Below, one piece after another: positions 31,101-38,808 of a stretch of 64,000 nucleotides of DNA; position 1 is the first letter of the stretch, and every line of letters starts with the position of its first letter. The notes under the pieces are model-generated. The model searched no databases and had not been told where the DNA came from. It worked only from the letters and a program-made list of their open reading frames with translations. The translations under genes and the position numbers were made by a program. Location: positions 4,898,001-4,962,000 of the forward strand of contig NZ_CP041692.1 of NCBI RefSeq assembly GCF_007362775.1. Direction: 5' to 3'. This DNA comes from Microlunatus elymi. GTDB taxonomy: Bacteria > Actinomycetota > Actinomycetes > Propionibacteriales > Propionibacteriaceae.

Positions 31101-31379
31101 ATGCATGACGTACGTGCGTACGCTGTCGGCAGGACCACGGTTACGGCGTCCGAGCTACGGCAGAACATCTATCGCCTGCTCGATCAGGTGCTTGACAGCG
31201 GCGAGCCCCTGGAGATCAGCCGCAAGGGACGGCTGCTGCGGCTCGTGGCTGACGAGCCGCGCGGTGATCGACTGGCCGGCATTCACACCAATCCGAATGT
31301 GATCGTCGGCGATCCGGACGATCTGGTCTCCATTGATTGGTCCGGCGAGTGGGATGCCGATCGTCAGGTCCGCCCGTGA
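31101..31379 (+). CDS. Type II antitoxin, Phd/YefM family
   Basis: A 92-residue antitoxin. The core VTASELRQNIYRLLDQVLDSGEPLEISRKGRLLRLVADEP is the Phd/YefM DNA-binding and dimer domain; the acidic tail (GDPDDLVSIDWSGEWDAD) should wrap the toxin. No ribosome binding site precedes the ATG at 31101, and TACCTA at 31089-31094 could be a -10 element, so a leaderless message is plausible. Two CGTACG hexamers (31109-31114, 31117-31122) at its 5' end form a likely operator. It overlaps the PIN toxin start as GTGA. Confidence 0.85.
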   Translation: MHDVRAYAVGRTTVTASELRQNIYRLLDQVLDSGEPLEISRKGRLLRLVADEPRGDRLAGIHTNPNVIVGDPDDLVSIDWSGEWDADRQVRP

Positions 31380-31777
31380 AGCGGACCCTCCAGCTCGACA
31401 CCCATGTGGTGGTGTGGCTGTACGCCGGAGAACATGACCGATTCCCGGACGCCTTACGCGCTCGGCTGAACGCCGACGACCTGCGCATCTCCCCAATGGT
31501 TCGCATAGAGCTGACGTACCTCCACGAGATCGGCAGAATCAACGACACTCCGGACAGGATCGTCGGTGAGTTGGCGACGGCGGTCGGGCTGGCCGAGGAC
31601 GCGCAGTCGTTCTCCAGGGTGATCGAGGTGGCCCAGCGGGAGAGTTTCACCCGTGACCCGTTCGATCGAATCATCGTCGCGCAAGCACTTGCTGCTCATG
31701 ATCAACTCGCGACAAAGGACGAACGCATACTCGCGGCCTATCCGGACAACGCGCTTTGGGATAAGGACCGGTCCTGA
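31376..31777 (+). CDS. PIN-domain toxin, VapC-like ribonuclease
   Basis: A 133-residue toxin. PIN catalytic acids are seen: Asp in LQLDTHVVVWLYAG, Glu in MVRIELTYLHEIG, Asp in FTRDPFDRIIVAQALAAHDQL and the final Asp in LATKDERILAAY. The family member should cut RNA and be held in check by the upstream antitoxin. Start GTG at 31376 shares bases with the antitoxin stop (GTGA). Its 3' end lies in a perfect hairpin that also closes the convergent MFS gene. Confidence 0.87.
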   Translation: MKRTLQLDTHVVVWLYAGEHDRFPDALRARLNADDLRISPMVRIELTYLHEIGRINDTPDRIVGELATAVGLAEDAQSFSRVIEVAQRESFTRDPFDRIIVAQALAAHDQLATKDERILAAYPDNALWDKDRS

Positions 31778-31797
31778 TCCGTCCGCACGGATCAGGA
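31772..31797. terminator. Bidirectional hairpin between toxin and MFS genes
   Basis: TCCTGATCCGT at 31772-31782 pairs perfectly with ACGGATCAGGA at 31787-31797 over a 4-base loop. Both stop codons (31775-31777 plus, 31792-31794 minus) lie inside it. Confidence 0.75.
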
Positions 31798-33315
31798 ACG
31801 AACGACGCCACGGTCGCGCATTGCGCGGTTGATCACGAAGGTCGCGGCCAGCAGCACCAGTCCGGCGATCAGGCCGGCCAGCCGCAGGCCGTCGGTGAAC
31901 GCGACCTGAGCCGCCTGCAGCAGCGCCTGGCCGGTGTCGCCAGGCAGAGCTTCCGCCGCGTGTACGGCGCCGCCGAGCGACTCCCTAGCCGCAGCGACCA
32001 CGTCGGCCGGAATCCCTGCCGGAGCAGCGAATCCGCGGAACACCGCCGTCACCACCGAACCGATCACCGCGATCCCCAGGGCCCCGCCCAGCTCGTACGC
32101 GGTCTCGGACACACCACTGGCCGCGCCGGCCTGCTCGGCCGGTGCGCTGCTCAAGATCAAATCGGCGGTCAGGGTGAAGGTCAACCCGGCTCCCGATCCG
32201 ACCACCAACAAGATCACCGCCAACACCGGGTACGGCGTGGACGCGTGGATGAACACCAACGCGATCAACGGCAGGCTGAGGGCGAGCATGCCGATCAGGA
32301 TCGCCGTTCGGGCACCGATCCGCTGCCCGATCCGGCCGGCCAGCAGCCCGAAGACGACCGACCCGACCACTGCCGGCAGCTCGGCCAGGCCGGCCATCAG
32401 CGGCCGATATCCCTGCACCAGTTGGAAATACTGGGACAGGAAGAAGACCAGACCGGACATCGCGAAGATCGCCAGCAGGTCGGCCAGCACCGATGACCCG
32501 AAACGACGGTTCTTGAACAGGGACAGATCCAACAAGGGCGTGGTCAACCGCTGCTGCCTGCGGACGTAGACGACGATTGCCGGGATGCCGATCAGGGTGG
32601 CGATCACCACGTCGATCCGCAGACCGACCGCGAACACCTCCTTGATCGCGTACACGATGCCGAACATGCCCGCCAGTGAGAGCCCGACGCTGGGCAGATC
32701 CCAGGCGCCGGCGTGACTGCTCTTCGACTCCGGCAGCAGCTTCGCTCCGACCACGACCAAGATCACCATCACCGGCACGTTGATCAAGAACACCGAACCC
32801 CACCAGAAGTGCTCCAGCAGGAAGCCGCCGAGGATCGGCCCGATCGCCATCCCGGCCGAGGACATCGCGCCCCAGACGCCGATCGCCAGCGTGCGCTCCC
32901 GGTCGTCGACGAAGATGTTCCTGATCAGAGCCAGGGTGGACGGCATCAGGGTCGCGCCGGCGACGCCGAGCAACGCCCGGGCCGCGATCATCACCTCGGC
33001 GTTCGGTGCGTAGGCGTTCAGGATCGAGATCAGGCCGAACGCGGTCGCGCCGGCCAGCAACAGCCGCTTGCGGCCGATCCGGTCCCCCAGGCTGCCCATC
33101 GAGACCAGCAGGCCGGCGATCACGAACCCGTACGCGTCGCCGATCCACAGCAGTTGCACGCCGGTCGGTTGCAGATCCTCGCTGAGGAAGGGCGTTGCCA
33201 CCGCGAGCACGGTCGCGTCGACGGCGATCAACAGCACCGCGAGACTGAGCACGCCGAGCGCGAGCCAGCGCTGGGTCCGGCTCAGGCCGGCCGGTGCGAG
33301 CTGTTTGGTGCTCAC
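31792..33315 (-). CDS. MFS multidrug transporter, DHA2 (14-helix) family
   Basis: A 507-residue drug:H+ antiporter-like protein with about 14 hydrophobic segments. The early AVDATVLAVATPFLSEDL (motif D1), WIGDAYGFVIAGLLVSMGSLGDRIGRKRLLLAG (motif A), and the QAGAASGVSETAYELGGALGIAVIGSV (motif C-like) are characteristic of EmrB/QacA relatives. The GTG start at 33315 overlaps the TetR stop (GTGA), making an obvious regulator-pump operon. Substrate is unknown. Confidence 0.92.
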   Translation of the reverse strand: MSTKQLAPAGLSRTQRWLALGVLSLAVLLIAVDATVLAVATPFLSEDLQPTGVQLLWIGDAYGFVIAGLLVSMGSLGDRIGRKRLLLAGATAFGLISILNAYAPNAEVMIAARALLGVAGATLMPSTLALIRNIFVDDRERTLAIGVWGAMSSAGMAIGPILGGFLLEHFWWGSVFLINVPVMVILVVVGAKLLPESKSSHAGAWDLPSVGLSLAGMFGIVYAIKEVFAVGLRIDVVIATLIGIPAIVVYVRRQQRLTTPLLDLSLFKNRRFGSSVLADLLAIFAMSGLVFFLSQYFQLVQGYRPLMAGLAELPAVVGSVVFGLLAGRIGQRIGARTAILIGMLALSLPLIALVFIHASTPYPVLAVILLVVGSGAGLTFTLTADLILSSAPAEQAGAASGVSETAYELGGALGIAVIGSVVTAVFRGFAAPAGIPADVVAAARESLGGAVHAAEALPGDTGQALLQAAQVAFTDGLRLAGLIAGLVLLAATFVINRAMRDRGVVRS

Positions 33316-33869
33316 GCCGGCCTCCGTACGCCGTCGAGCAGCAGGTCGACGATCATGGTCTGGAACTGCGCCTGGCCGGCCAGCCCGGCCTGGATCGACC
33401 AGACTGCGGCACTGACCAGCCCGTAGATCGCCTCGGCCAACCAGGCCGGCTGCTGATCGATGCGGAATTCGCCGTCTTCCTGGCCGCGGCGAAAGAGTGC
33501 GGTGATCCGCTGATCGATCCGATCCCAACCAGGGTTGGTGTTTCCACCCTCGAAGAGCTGCGCCTGCGACATCAGGAAGGCGAGCAGACCGGCGGACGGC
33601 TGGATCCGATCCGCCAGTCGGCGCAGTGCCTCCGACGCCTTGCCGTCCTCCAGCTCGGCCGCGTCCAGCGCCGCCTCGACCTCGCGGATGCCGAGTTCCT
33701 CCAGCTCGACCACCAGCCCGTCCCGGCCGGCGAACTGCCGATGCAAGGTTGCCCGGCTGATCCCGGCGGACTTCGCCATTTCGTCCATGGTCGCACTGGC
33801 TCGGCGCGACAACAGGTCCGCGGCGGCGCGCAGGCTCGCCTCACGCTTCAGGTCTTGCAGCTCACTCAC
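33312..33869 (-). CDS. TetR/AcrR-family regulator of the adjacent MFS pump
   Basis: A 185-residue regulator. HTH: RAAADLLSRRASATMDEMAKSAGISRATLHRQFAGRDGLVVELEEL. The rest is a helical ligand domain. The start GTG at 33869 (VSELQDLKRE) was preferred over a GTG at 33896 because a palindrome with arms CTCACG and CGTGAG around AAA (33865-33879) lies across it and TTGCGA (33907-33902) and TACGCT (33883-33878) form a promoter with an 18-base spacer that would give a leaderless message there. Its stop overlaps the MFS start, so it should control that pump and itself. Confidence 0.88.
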   Translation of the reverse strand: MSELQDLKREASLRAAADLLSRRASATMDEMAKSAGISRATLHRQFAGRDGLVVELEELGIREVEAALDAAELEDGKASEALRRLADRIQPSAGLLAFLMSQAQLFEGGNTNPGWDRIDQRITALFRRGQEDGEFRIDQQPAWLAEAIYGLVSAAVWSIQAGLAGQAQFQTMIVDLLLDGVRRPA

Positions 33870-33907
33870 GAAACGTGAGCGTAGCAATTGCGCCACTTAT
33901 GTCGCAA
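33865..33907 (-). promoter_or_regulatory. Promoter and operator of tetR-MFS operon
   Basis: Minus-strand -35 TTGCGA (33907-33902), 18-base spacer, -10 TACGCT (33883-33878). A perfect 6-base-arm palindrome CTCACG-AAA-CGTGAG (33865-33879) overlaps the -10 and start, the expected position for a TetR operator. An outer TTGCG...CGCAA pair (33888-33892, 33903-33907) is a second candidate. Confidence 0.5.
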
Positions 33908-33919
33908 CCTCGGCTGGAT

Positions 33920-33968
33920 CCTGAGCCCGTCGAAGGACCCCAAGTAGACACCCTTCGACAAGCTCAGG
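33920..33968. repeat. Inverted pair of the dispersed CCTTCGAC...CTCAGG repeat
   Basis: CCTGAGCCCGTCGAAGG (33920-33936) faces CCTTCGACAAGCTCAGG (33952-33968). The pair can form a long hairpin and lies downstream of the second osmolyte-binding protein gene, where it may also act as a terminator. Confidence 0.75.
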
Positions 33969-33979
33969 GCCCGGTTCGG

Positions 33980-34987
33980 TCAGCCGCCGAGCTGGCCGGA
34001 AACGACCTTCTGCTCGTAGTCGGGGTGCTTGGTCAGCCACTCTTGAACCGCTTTGTCCGGGTTCTTGTCGTCGTACTTGACGACCATCAGGCTCTCCAGC
34101 TCGACCATCTCGTCCTCGTTCAAGATCATGTTCTGCATCAGCTGCGCGGCCAGCGGATGATCATCACCGAAGCCCTCGCGGGTGAAGTCCCACAAGCCCT
34201 CCTTGGCGCTCATCGCCTTCTTCGGGTCGGAGAGCTTGCGCAGGTCGTACTTCTCGTAGGCCCAGTGCGGCGTCCACAGCGTGACGGCAATGTTCTTGTG
34301 CTGCTTGTAGGCCGTGTCCAGCGCCCGCAGCATCGCCGCGCTCGACGAGGTCTTGAACTGCAGATCCTGCAACCCGTAGGTCGGAATCGTGCTGTTCTGC
34401 ATCGTCTGCGTCTCGCCGGCGCCGTCCTCGATGCCGATGATCTCGTCGTTGTACTTGTCGGCCATCGTCTTCAGATCGCCGATCGACTTCGCCGGAGAGT
34501 AGGCCGGGACAGCGATCTCGATCGTCGGGTTGTCGTACCAGCAGCCGTGCGGCTCCATCTTGTCGCCGTACTTGTTGATGTAGGCCTTGTGTGTGCTCGG
34601 CAGCTCGGAGTCGGTGAGGACGTCGTAATCGCCTTGCGCCACAGCGGTGTAGCCGGGCGCAGCGTCGATCACCTTGATCTCGGTCTGGTAGCCGGCCTTG
34701 TCCAGAAGGTATTTCATCAGGTGGGCGTTGGCCGCGCCGTCCGCCCAGCCGGCGAACTCGGTGATGGTGATCTTCTTGTCCTCGTCCGCGCCGATCTTCA
34801 TCGACGACGCGTCCTTGACCCCATCGGTCACCTGACAGTCGGCGTACTTGCTGGCGATGTCGGCCTTGCTGCCGCTGTCGCCACCGCCGTCATCCGAGGC
34901 GCTGCCCGTGTTCGATGCGCCGCAGGCTGCCAGCGCCAACATGGCAACCGAGGCCGCCGCGACGATTCCCAACTTCGACTTCTTCAT
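33980..34987 (-). CDS. Glycine betaine-type ABC transporter substrate-binding lipoprotein, copy 2
   Basis: A 335-residue OpuAC-domain protein with signal peptide MKKSKLGIVAAASVAMLALAA and lipobox LALAAC (C22), so lipid-anchored outside the membrane. It is co-linear with the neighbour at 35166, sharing long blocks such as YSPAKSIGDLKTMA, GDDHPLA and KNPDKAVQEWL. One pocket segment differs: DSELPSTHKAY here against DVWLPSTHKSY in the other, a Trp-to-Glu change at residue 128. Betaine-binding proteins hold their ligand in an aromatic cage, so ligand preference probably differs. The start ATG at 34987 follows GAGGA. It is last in the transporter operon; a hairpin at 35104-35137 separates it from copy 1. 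Confidence 0.9.
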   Translation of the reverse strand: MKKSKLGIVAAASVAMLALAACGASNTGSASDDGGGDSGSKADIASKYADCQVTDGVKDASSMKIGADEDKKITITEFAGWADGAANAHLMKYLLDKAGYQTEIKVIDAAPGYTAVAQGDYDVLTDSELPSTHKAYINKYGDKMEPHGCWYDNPTIEIAVPAYSPAKSIGDLKTMADKYNDEIIGIEDGAGETQTMQNSTIPTYGLQDLQFKTSSSAAMLRALDTAYKQHKNIAVTLWTPHWAYEKYDLRKLSDPKKAMSAKEGLWDFTREGFGDDHPLAAQLMQNMILNEDEMVELESLMVVKYDDKNPDKAVQEWLTKHPDYEQKVVSGQLGG

Positions 34988-35103
34988 CTGATCCTCATCC
35001 ATCGTTGATTGATCACGTAGCTCTGTCGTTGTCTCAGCGTTGGGTTCGAACCACTCCCTTCGACCGCGGAGTGCGATCTCGCGCTTTCGCTTGTGCACAA
35101 AGC

Positions 35104-35137
35104 AAGAACCGCACCGGTTGTCGCCGATGCGGTTCTT
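35104..35137 (-). terminator. Hairpin between the two binding-protein genes
   Basis: AAGAACCGCA (35104-35113) pairs perfectly with TGCGGTTCTT (35128-35137). It lies 29 bases after the copy 1 stop and may terminate part of the transcripts before copy 2. Confidence 0.65.
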
Positions 35138-35165
35138 CGCTGCTTCTAGTACGGCAGTGGCCGGC

Positions 35166-36173
35166 CTACTTCTTCAGCTGCCCGGAGATGAGCTGCTGCT
35201 CGAAGTCCGGGTTGTCCTTCAGCCACTCCTGAACCGCCTTGTCGGGGTTCTTGTTGTCGTACTTGCCGACCATCAGATTCTCCAGCGAGTTGAGCTTGTC
35301 CTCCGGCCAGGTCAGGTTCTTGAACAACTGCGATGCCAGCGGATGATCATCGCCGAAGCCCTTGCGGGAGAAGTTCCAGATGCCCTCGGAGCCGCTCATC
35401 GACTTCTTCGGGTCCTCCAGCTTGCGCAGGTCGTACTTGGAGTAGGCCCAATGCGGCGACCAGAGCGTAACCGCGATGTTCTTCTTGGACTTGTACGCGG
35501 TGTCCAGGGCCTGCAACATCGCCGAGGTCGAGGACGTCTTGAACTGCAGGCCGTCCAGGCCGTAGTCCGGGATGGTCTTGTCCTGCATGGTCTTGGTCTC
35601 GCCGGCGCCGGGCTCGATGCCGATGATCTCGTTGTTGTAGTCCTTGGCCATCGTCTTCAGGTCGCCGATCGACTTGGCCGGCGAGTAGCTCGGCACCGCG
35701 ATCTCGATCGTGGCCGCGTCGAACCAGCAGCCCTGCGGCTCCATCTTGTCGCCGTACTTGTCGATGTAACTCTTGTGCGTGCTGGGCAGCCAGACGTCGC
35801 TGAGCACGTCGTAGTCGCCCTGGGCCACTGCAGTGAAGGCGGGCGCGGCGTCGAGGGTCTTCACCTCGACCTGGTAGCCCTTCTCGGTCAGCACGTCCTT
35901 CATCACGTACGCGGTGGCGGCCGACTCGGCCCAGCCGCTGAACGCGGTCAGGGTGATCTTCTTGTCCTCGTCCGAACCGATTTTGTCCGAGGACGCGTCC
36001 TTCACGCCGGCGTTGACGTCGCAATTGGCGTACTTGCTGGCGATGTCCTGCTTGTCGCCGCCCTTGTCGTCACCACCCCCGGATGCGCTACCGGTGTTCG
36101 AGGCACCACAGGCGGCGAGCGCCAGGGCACCGATCGCCGCCACTGCGGCTACTCCGAGCTTCGTCTTCTTCAT
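35166..36173 (-). CDS. Glycine betaine-type ABC transporter substrate-binding lipoprotein, copy 1
   Basis: A 335-residue OpuAC-domain lipoprotein: signal peptide MKKTKLGVAAVAAIGALALA with lipobox LALAAC. The ligand-cage Trp residues appear intact (W81 in SGWAES, W128 in DVWLPSTH, GCWFD, TLWSPHWAY). It is the closer of the two to the permease and ATPase genes and probably the main quaternary-amine receptor. The ATG at 36173 begins the signal peptide; GAGAGGG lies upstream with a somewhat long spacing. Long blocks are shared with copy 2, pointing to a tandem duplication. Confidence 0.9.
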   Translation of the reverse strand: MKKTKLGVAAVAAIGALALAACGASNTGSASGGGDDKGGDKQDIASKYANCDVNAGVKDASSDKIGSDEDKKITLTAFSGWAESAATAYVMKDVLTEKGYQVEVKTLDAAPAFTAVAQGDYDVLSDVWLPSTHKSYIDKYGDKMEPQGCWFDAATIEIAVPSYSPAKSIGDLKTMAKDYNNEIIGIEPGAGETKTMQDKTIPDYGLDGLQFKTSSTSAMLQALDTAYKSKKNIAVTLWSPHWAYSKYDLRKLEDPKKSMSGSEGIWNFSRKGFGDDHPLASQLFKNLTWPEDKLNSLENLMVGKYDNKNPDKAVQEWLKDNPDFEQQLISGQLKK

Positions 36174-36254
36174 CTGGTATCGACCCTCTCTTCTGTATCT
36201 ACCCGACGTAGCTACTCGTTGCCGAGCCGAGCTCGGCGTGTTTGCCCGACACAA

Positions 36255-37121
36255 TCAGGCCTTGTCTGCACCTCGGCGTCGTCCTTGACCAGCGGCCGAG
36301 GTGACCCGGTCCAGGAAGACCGCGATGATCACAACACTCAAACCGGCCTCGACACCCAGCGGAGTGTCCAACTGCTGCAGGGATTCGTTGACGTCCTTGC
36401 CCAGTCCCTCGGCGCCCGCCATGCCGGCGATGACGACCATCGACAGGGCCAGCATGATCACCTGGTTGACGCCGGCCATGATCGTCGGCATCGCCAGCGG
36501 GATCTGGATCTGCCGCAGGATCCGGCCCGAGCTGGAGCCGAATGCCTGGCCCGCCTCGACGACCTCCTGATCGACCTGACGGATCGCCAGTTCGGTCAGC
36601 CGAACGCCCGGCGGCAAGGAGAACACCACGGTCGCCACCGCACCGGGAACCGAACCGATGCCGAAGAAGATGATCGCCGGAATCAGGTAGACCATGGTCG
36701 GCGTGGTCTGCATCAGGTCCATGATCGGCCGGACCACCGACGAGACACACTTACTCTTCGCCGACAGGATTCCCAACGGTATGGAGATGATCAGCGCGAT
36801 CACCACCGCGACGATCACCAGGGCCAGCGTGTCCATTGCGTGCGGCCAGAGATCGAACGACCTGATCAACCAAAAGCCGATCACGGTGAAGACCGACAGC
36901 TTCCAGCCACTGGCGAAGAACGCGATCGCGGCGAAGATCAAGATCATGATCCAGTACGGCGGCGACGACAGCACCAGGTCGAGGCCGGAGTAGAGCCCGC
37001 CGATGACCGCCTTGATCACGTCGAACAGGCCGGAGACGTTGGCCAGCAGCCAGTCGAACAGGCTCTCGGCCCAATCGCCGAGCGGCACCGACGGATTCAG
37101 GATCCACTGGAAGATGTTCAC
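36255..37121 (-). CDS. proW: Glycine betaine/proline ABC transporter permease
   Basis: A 288-residue inner-membrane subunit of the osmoprotectant importer. Helices include YWIMILIFAAIAFFASGWKLSVFTVIGFWLI and LALVIVAVVIALIISIPLGILSAKS; the permease signature with the ATPase-contact loop is QAFGSSSGRILRQIQIPLAMPTIMAGVNQVIMLALSMVVIAGMAGAEGLG. MDLMQTTPTMVYLIPAIIFFGIG is typical of ProW/OpuAB. Start GTG overlaps the proV stop (GTGA). The last 20 residues are Arg-rich. Confidence 0.93.
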   Translation of the reverse strand: MNIFQWILNPSVPLGDWAESLFDWLLANVSGLFDVIKAVIGGLYSGLDLVLSSPPYWIMILIFAAIAFFASGWKLSVFTVIGFWLIRSFDLWPHAMDTLALVIVAVVIALIISIPLGILSAKSKCVSSVVRPIMDLMQTTPTMVYLIPAIIFFGIGSVPGAVATVVFSLPPGVRLTELAIRQVDQEVVEAGQAFGSSSGRILRQIQIPLAMPTIMAGVNQVIMLALSMVVIAGMAGAEGLGKDVNESLQQLDTPLGVEAGLSVVIIAVFLDRVTSAAGQGRRRGADKA

Positions 37122-38434
37122 TGCACACCACCTTCGACTGCCGTTCCATGATCAACAAAGGCACCGCCTCCGAGTTCGACGGACTGAACACCGTCGCTCG
37201 GCTCGGCAGAGGTGTCGACCATCGAGGCCAGCAACGCGACTCGCGGCACCACCCCTCGCAATCGATCGTGATCATCGACAACGGCCAACGGGATCGGCGA
37301 ATCCGTCGCCGGGGCAAAGAGTTCGGAGATCGGCGTGTCCTGCTTCACCTTGATCAACTGCTCGGTCCGCAACAACGGCCGAAGATCGGACTTGTTCGCC
37401 TTGGCAGCGCCGATCGCATCATGATCAGTGACATAGCCTAGCAGGTGACGATTGCGATCGATCACCAGCACACCGGCGGACTGACGCTCACGCATCTCGT
37501 GCACCGCAGCCCGCGGGCCGGCGGTGACACTGACCACAGCAGAGGCCGGCTCCATCACCGAAGATGCCGTGAGCACCCGGGAACGGTCGACGTCGGCGAT
37601 GAACTTGGCCACGTAGTCGTTGGCCGGATCGGTCAGGATCTGTTCGGCGCTGCCGATCTGAACGATCTTGCCCGAACGCATCACCGCGATCCGATCGCCG
37701 ACGTACATCGCCTCGTTCAGATCGTGGGTGATGAAGACGATTGTCTTGCCCAGTGAGGATTGCAGCTCGATCAGTTGATCTTGCATCTCCCGACGAATCA
37801 GTGGATCCAAGGCGGAGAAGGCCTCGTCCATCAGCAGGATGTCGGTCTCCGCCGCGAGTGCACGCGCGAGACCGACGCGCTGCTGCATGCCGCCGGACAG
37901 CTGACTGGGCAGGCGATCGCCCCAACCCTTCAGGCCCACCACGTCGAGCCAGTGATCGGCTTGTTCCAGTCGCTTGGTCTTGATCACGCCTTGCTGTTCC
38001 AACCCGTACGCGGCGTTCTCCCGGACGGTGCGGTGCGGCAGTAGCGCGAAATGCTGGAAGACCATCGAGATCTCGCTGCGACGAACCGAGCGCAAGGTGG
38101 TGTCATTGACCGACGTGATGTCGGTGTCACCGACGTACACCTTGCCCGCCGACGGCTTCCAGAGTCCGTTCAACGTACGGATCAGGGTGGACTTCCCGGA
38201 GCCGGACAGGCCCATCACGACGAAGATCTCGCCCGATGCGACCTCGAAGCTGGCGTCGATGACGGCTGCGGTCCCCAGCTGTTTCACCTGCTCCGCGTCG
38301 GCACCCTCGCGCAGTCGCCGAACGGCCTCCGCCTCGCGCCGGCCGAACACCTTGAAAACGTGTTCGGCACGCAGCCGCGGCGCCGATCCTTCGGCAGTCG
38401 AATCACTCGTTCCAGTTTCAGCTGGAGAAGCCAC
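37118..38434 (-). CDS. proV: Glycine betaine/proline ABC transporter ATP-binding protein with CBS domains
   Basis: A 438-residue ATPase of the ProV/OpuAA type. Walker A is GLSGSGKST (about 75-83), Q-loop MVFQHFALLPHRTV, signature QLSGGMQQRVGLARAL, Walker B ILLMDEAFSALDPLIR, H-loop VFITHDLNEAM. Residues about 300-435 hold two CBS domains (GVLVIDRNRHLLGYVTDHDAIG and PLAVVDDHDRLRGVVPRVALLASM), which in relatives sense ionic strength or bind c-di-AMP. The GTG at 38434 was chosen because AAAGG lies 5 bases upstream. First gene of proV-proW-binding protein 1-binding protein 2. Confidence 0.93.
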   Translation of the reverse strand: MASPAETGTSDSTAEGSAPRLRAEHVFKVFGRREAEAVRRLREGADAEQVKQLGTAAVIDASFEVASGEIFVVMGLSGSGKSTLIRTLNGLWKPSAGKVYVGDTDITSVNDTTLRSVRRSEISMVFQHFALLPHRTVRENAAYGLEQQGVIKTKRLEQADHWLDVVGLKGWGDRLPSQLSGGMQQRVGLARALAAETDILLMDEAFSALDPLIRREMQDQLIELQSSLGKTIVFITHDLNEAMYVGDRIAVMRSGKIVQIGSAEQILTDPANDYVAKFIADVDRSRVLTASSVMEPASAVVSVTAGPRAAVHEMRERQSAGVLVIDRNRHLLGYVTDHDAIGAAKANKSDLRPLLRTEQLIKVKQDTPISELFAPATDSPIPLAVVDDHDRLRGVVPRVALLASMVDTSAEPSDGVQSVELGGGAFVDHGTAVEGGVQ

Positions 38435-38470
38435 ACAAACCTTTCCCGGACTCGGGGCACGCCGAATATC

Positions 38471-38492
38471 GCCCGCTGCGGCTGCAGCGGGC
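38471..38492 (-). promoter_or_regulatory. Leader hairpin before proV
   Basis: GCCCGCTGC (38471-38479) pairs perfectly with GCAGCGGGC (38484-38492) over a 4-base loop, 36 bases upstream of the proV GTG. It could influence translation or act as an attenuator; no T-run follows. Confidence 0.45.
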
Positions 38493-38685
38493 GTCGACGA
38501 ACTCGATCCCCCGCCCACGCGTCACCTGACGCACGCGACCCCACACCCGGCGCGACCTGTCGGCGCTGCACCCGGGGGAATCAAAGGCGGGCGGACACTC
38601 CGTGTCCCAATCGTCTTACGCTCTCGTATGCGCAAGCCACCTTAAACAATCGGAGCGCCGCGAATGGCTCCCGGCACCCCAAACA

Positions 38686-38725
38686 GTGCCGGGTCTGACC
38701 CTTGTGAGTGGGCCAGACCCGGCGC
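38686..38725 (-). terminator. Hairpin terminator after the oxidoreductase pair
   Basis: GTGCCGGGTCTG (38686-38697) pairs with CAGACCCGGCGC (38714-38725) at 11 of 12 positions, extended by CCC/GGG inward. It lies about 84 bases after the stop at 38809 in the minus-strand direction. Confidence 0.7.
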
Positions 38726-38808
38726 TGACTAGGCAAAACGCGGAGCCGACGATCGTTACTTCTTCGTGATCAAACGAGCCGTTTCGACTCAGATCCGTGA
38801 GTCGGTGA

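Larger units (their letters stand above)
38435..38808. other. Intergenic region upstream of proV
   Basis: No gene was found in these 374 bases. It holds the leader of the proV operon with a perfect hairpin at 38471-38492, a TACG-CTCT-CGTA near-palindrome around 38620, and the terminator of the oxidoreductase operon at 38686-38725. The proV promoter should lie between the two hairpins, but no clear -35/-10 pair could be read. Confidence 0.6.

Noticed and set aside
35040-37151. 703-codon plus-strand open frame opposite the osmoprotectant transporter genes
   Set aside because: It spans two minus-strand genes and the gap between them and has Arg/Leu/Val-rich low-complexity sequence; the minus-strand genes carry clear motifs.
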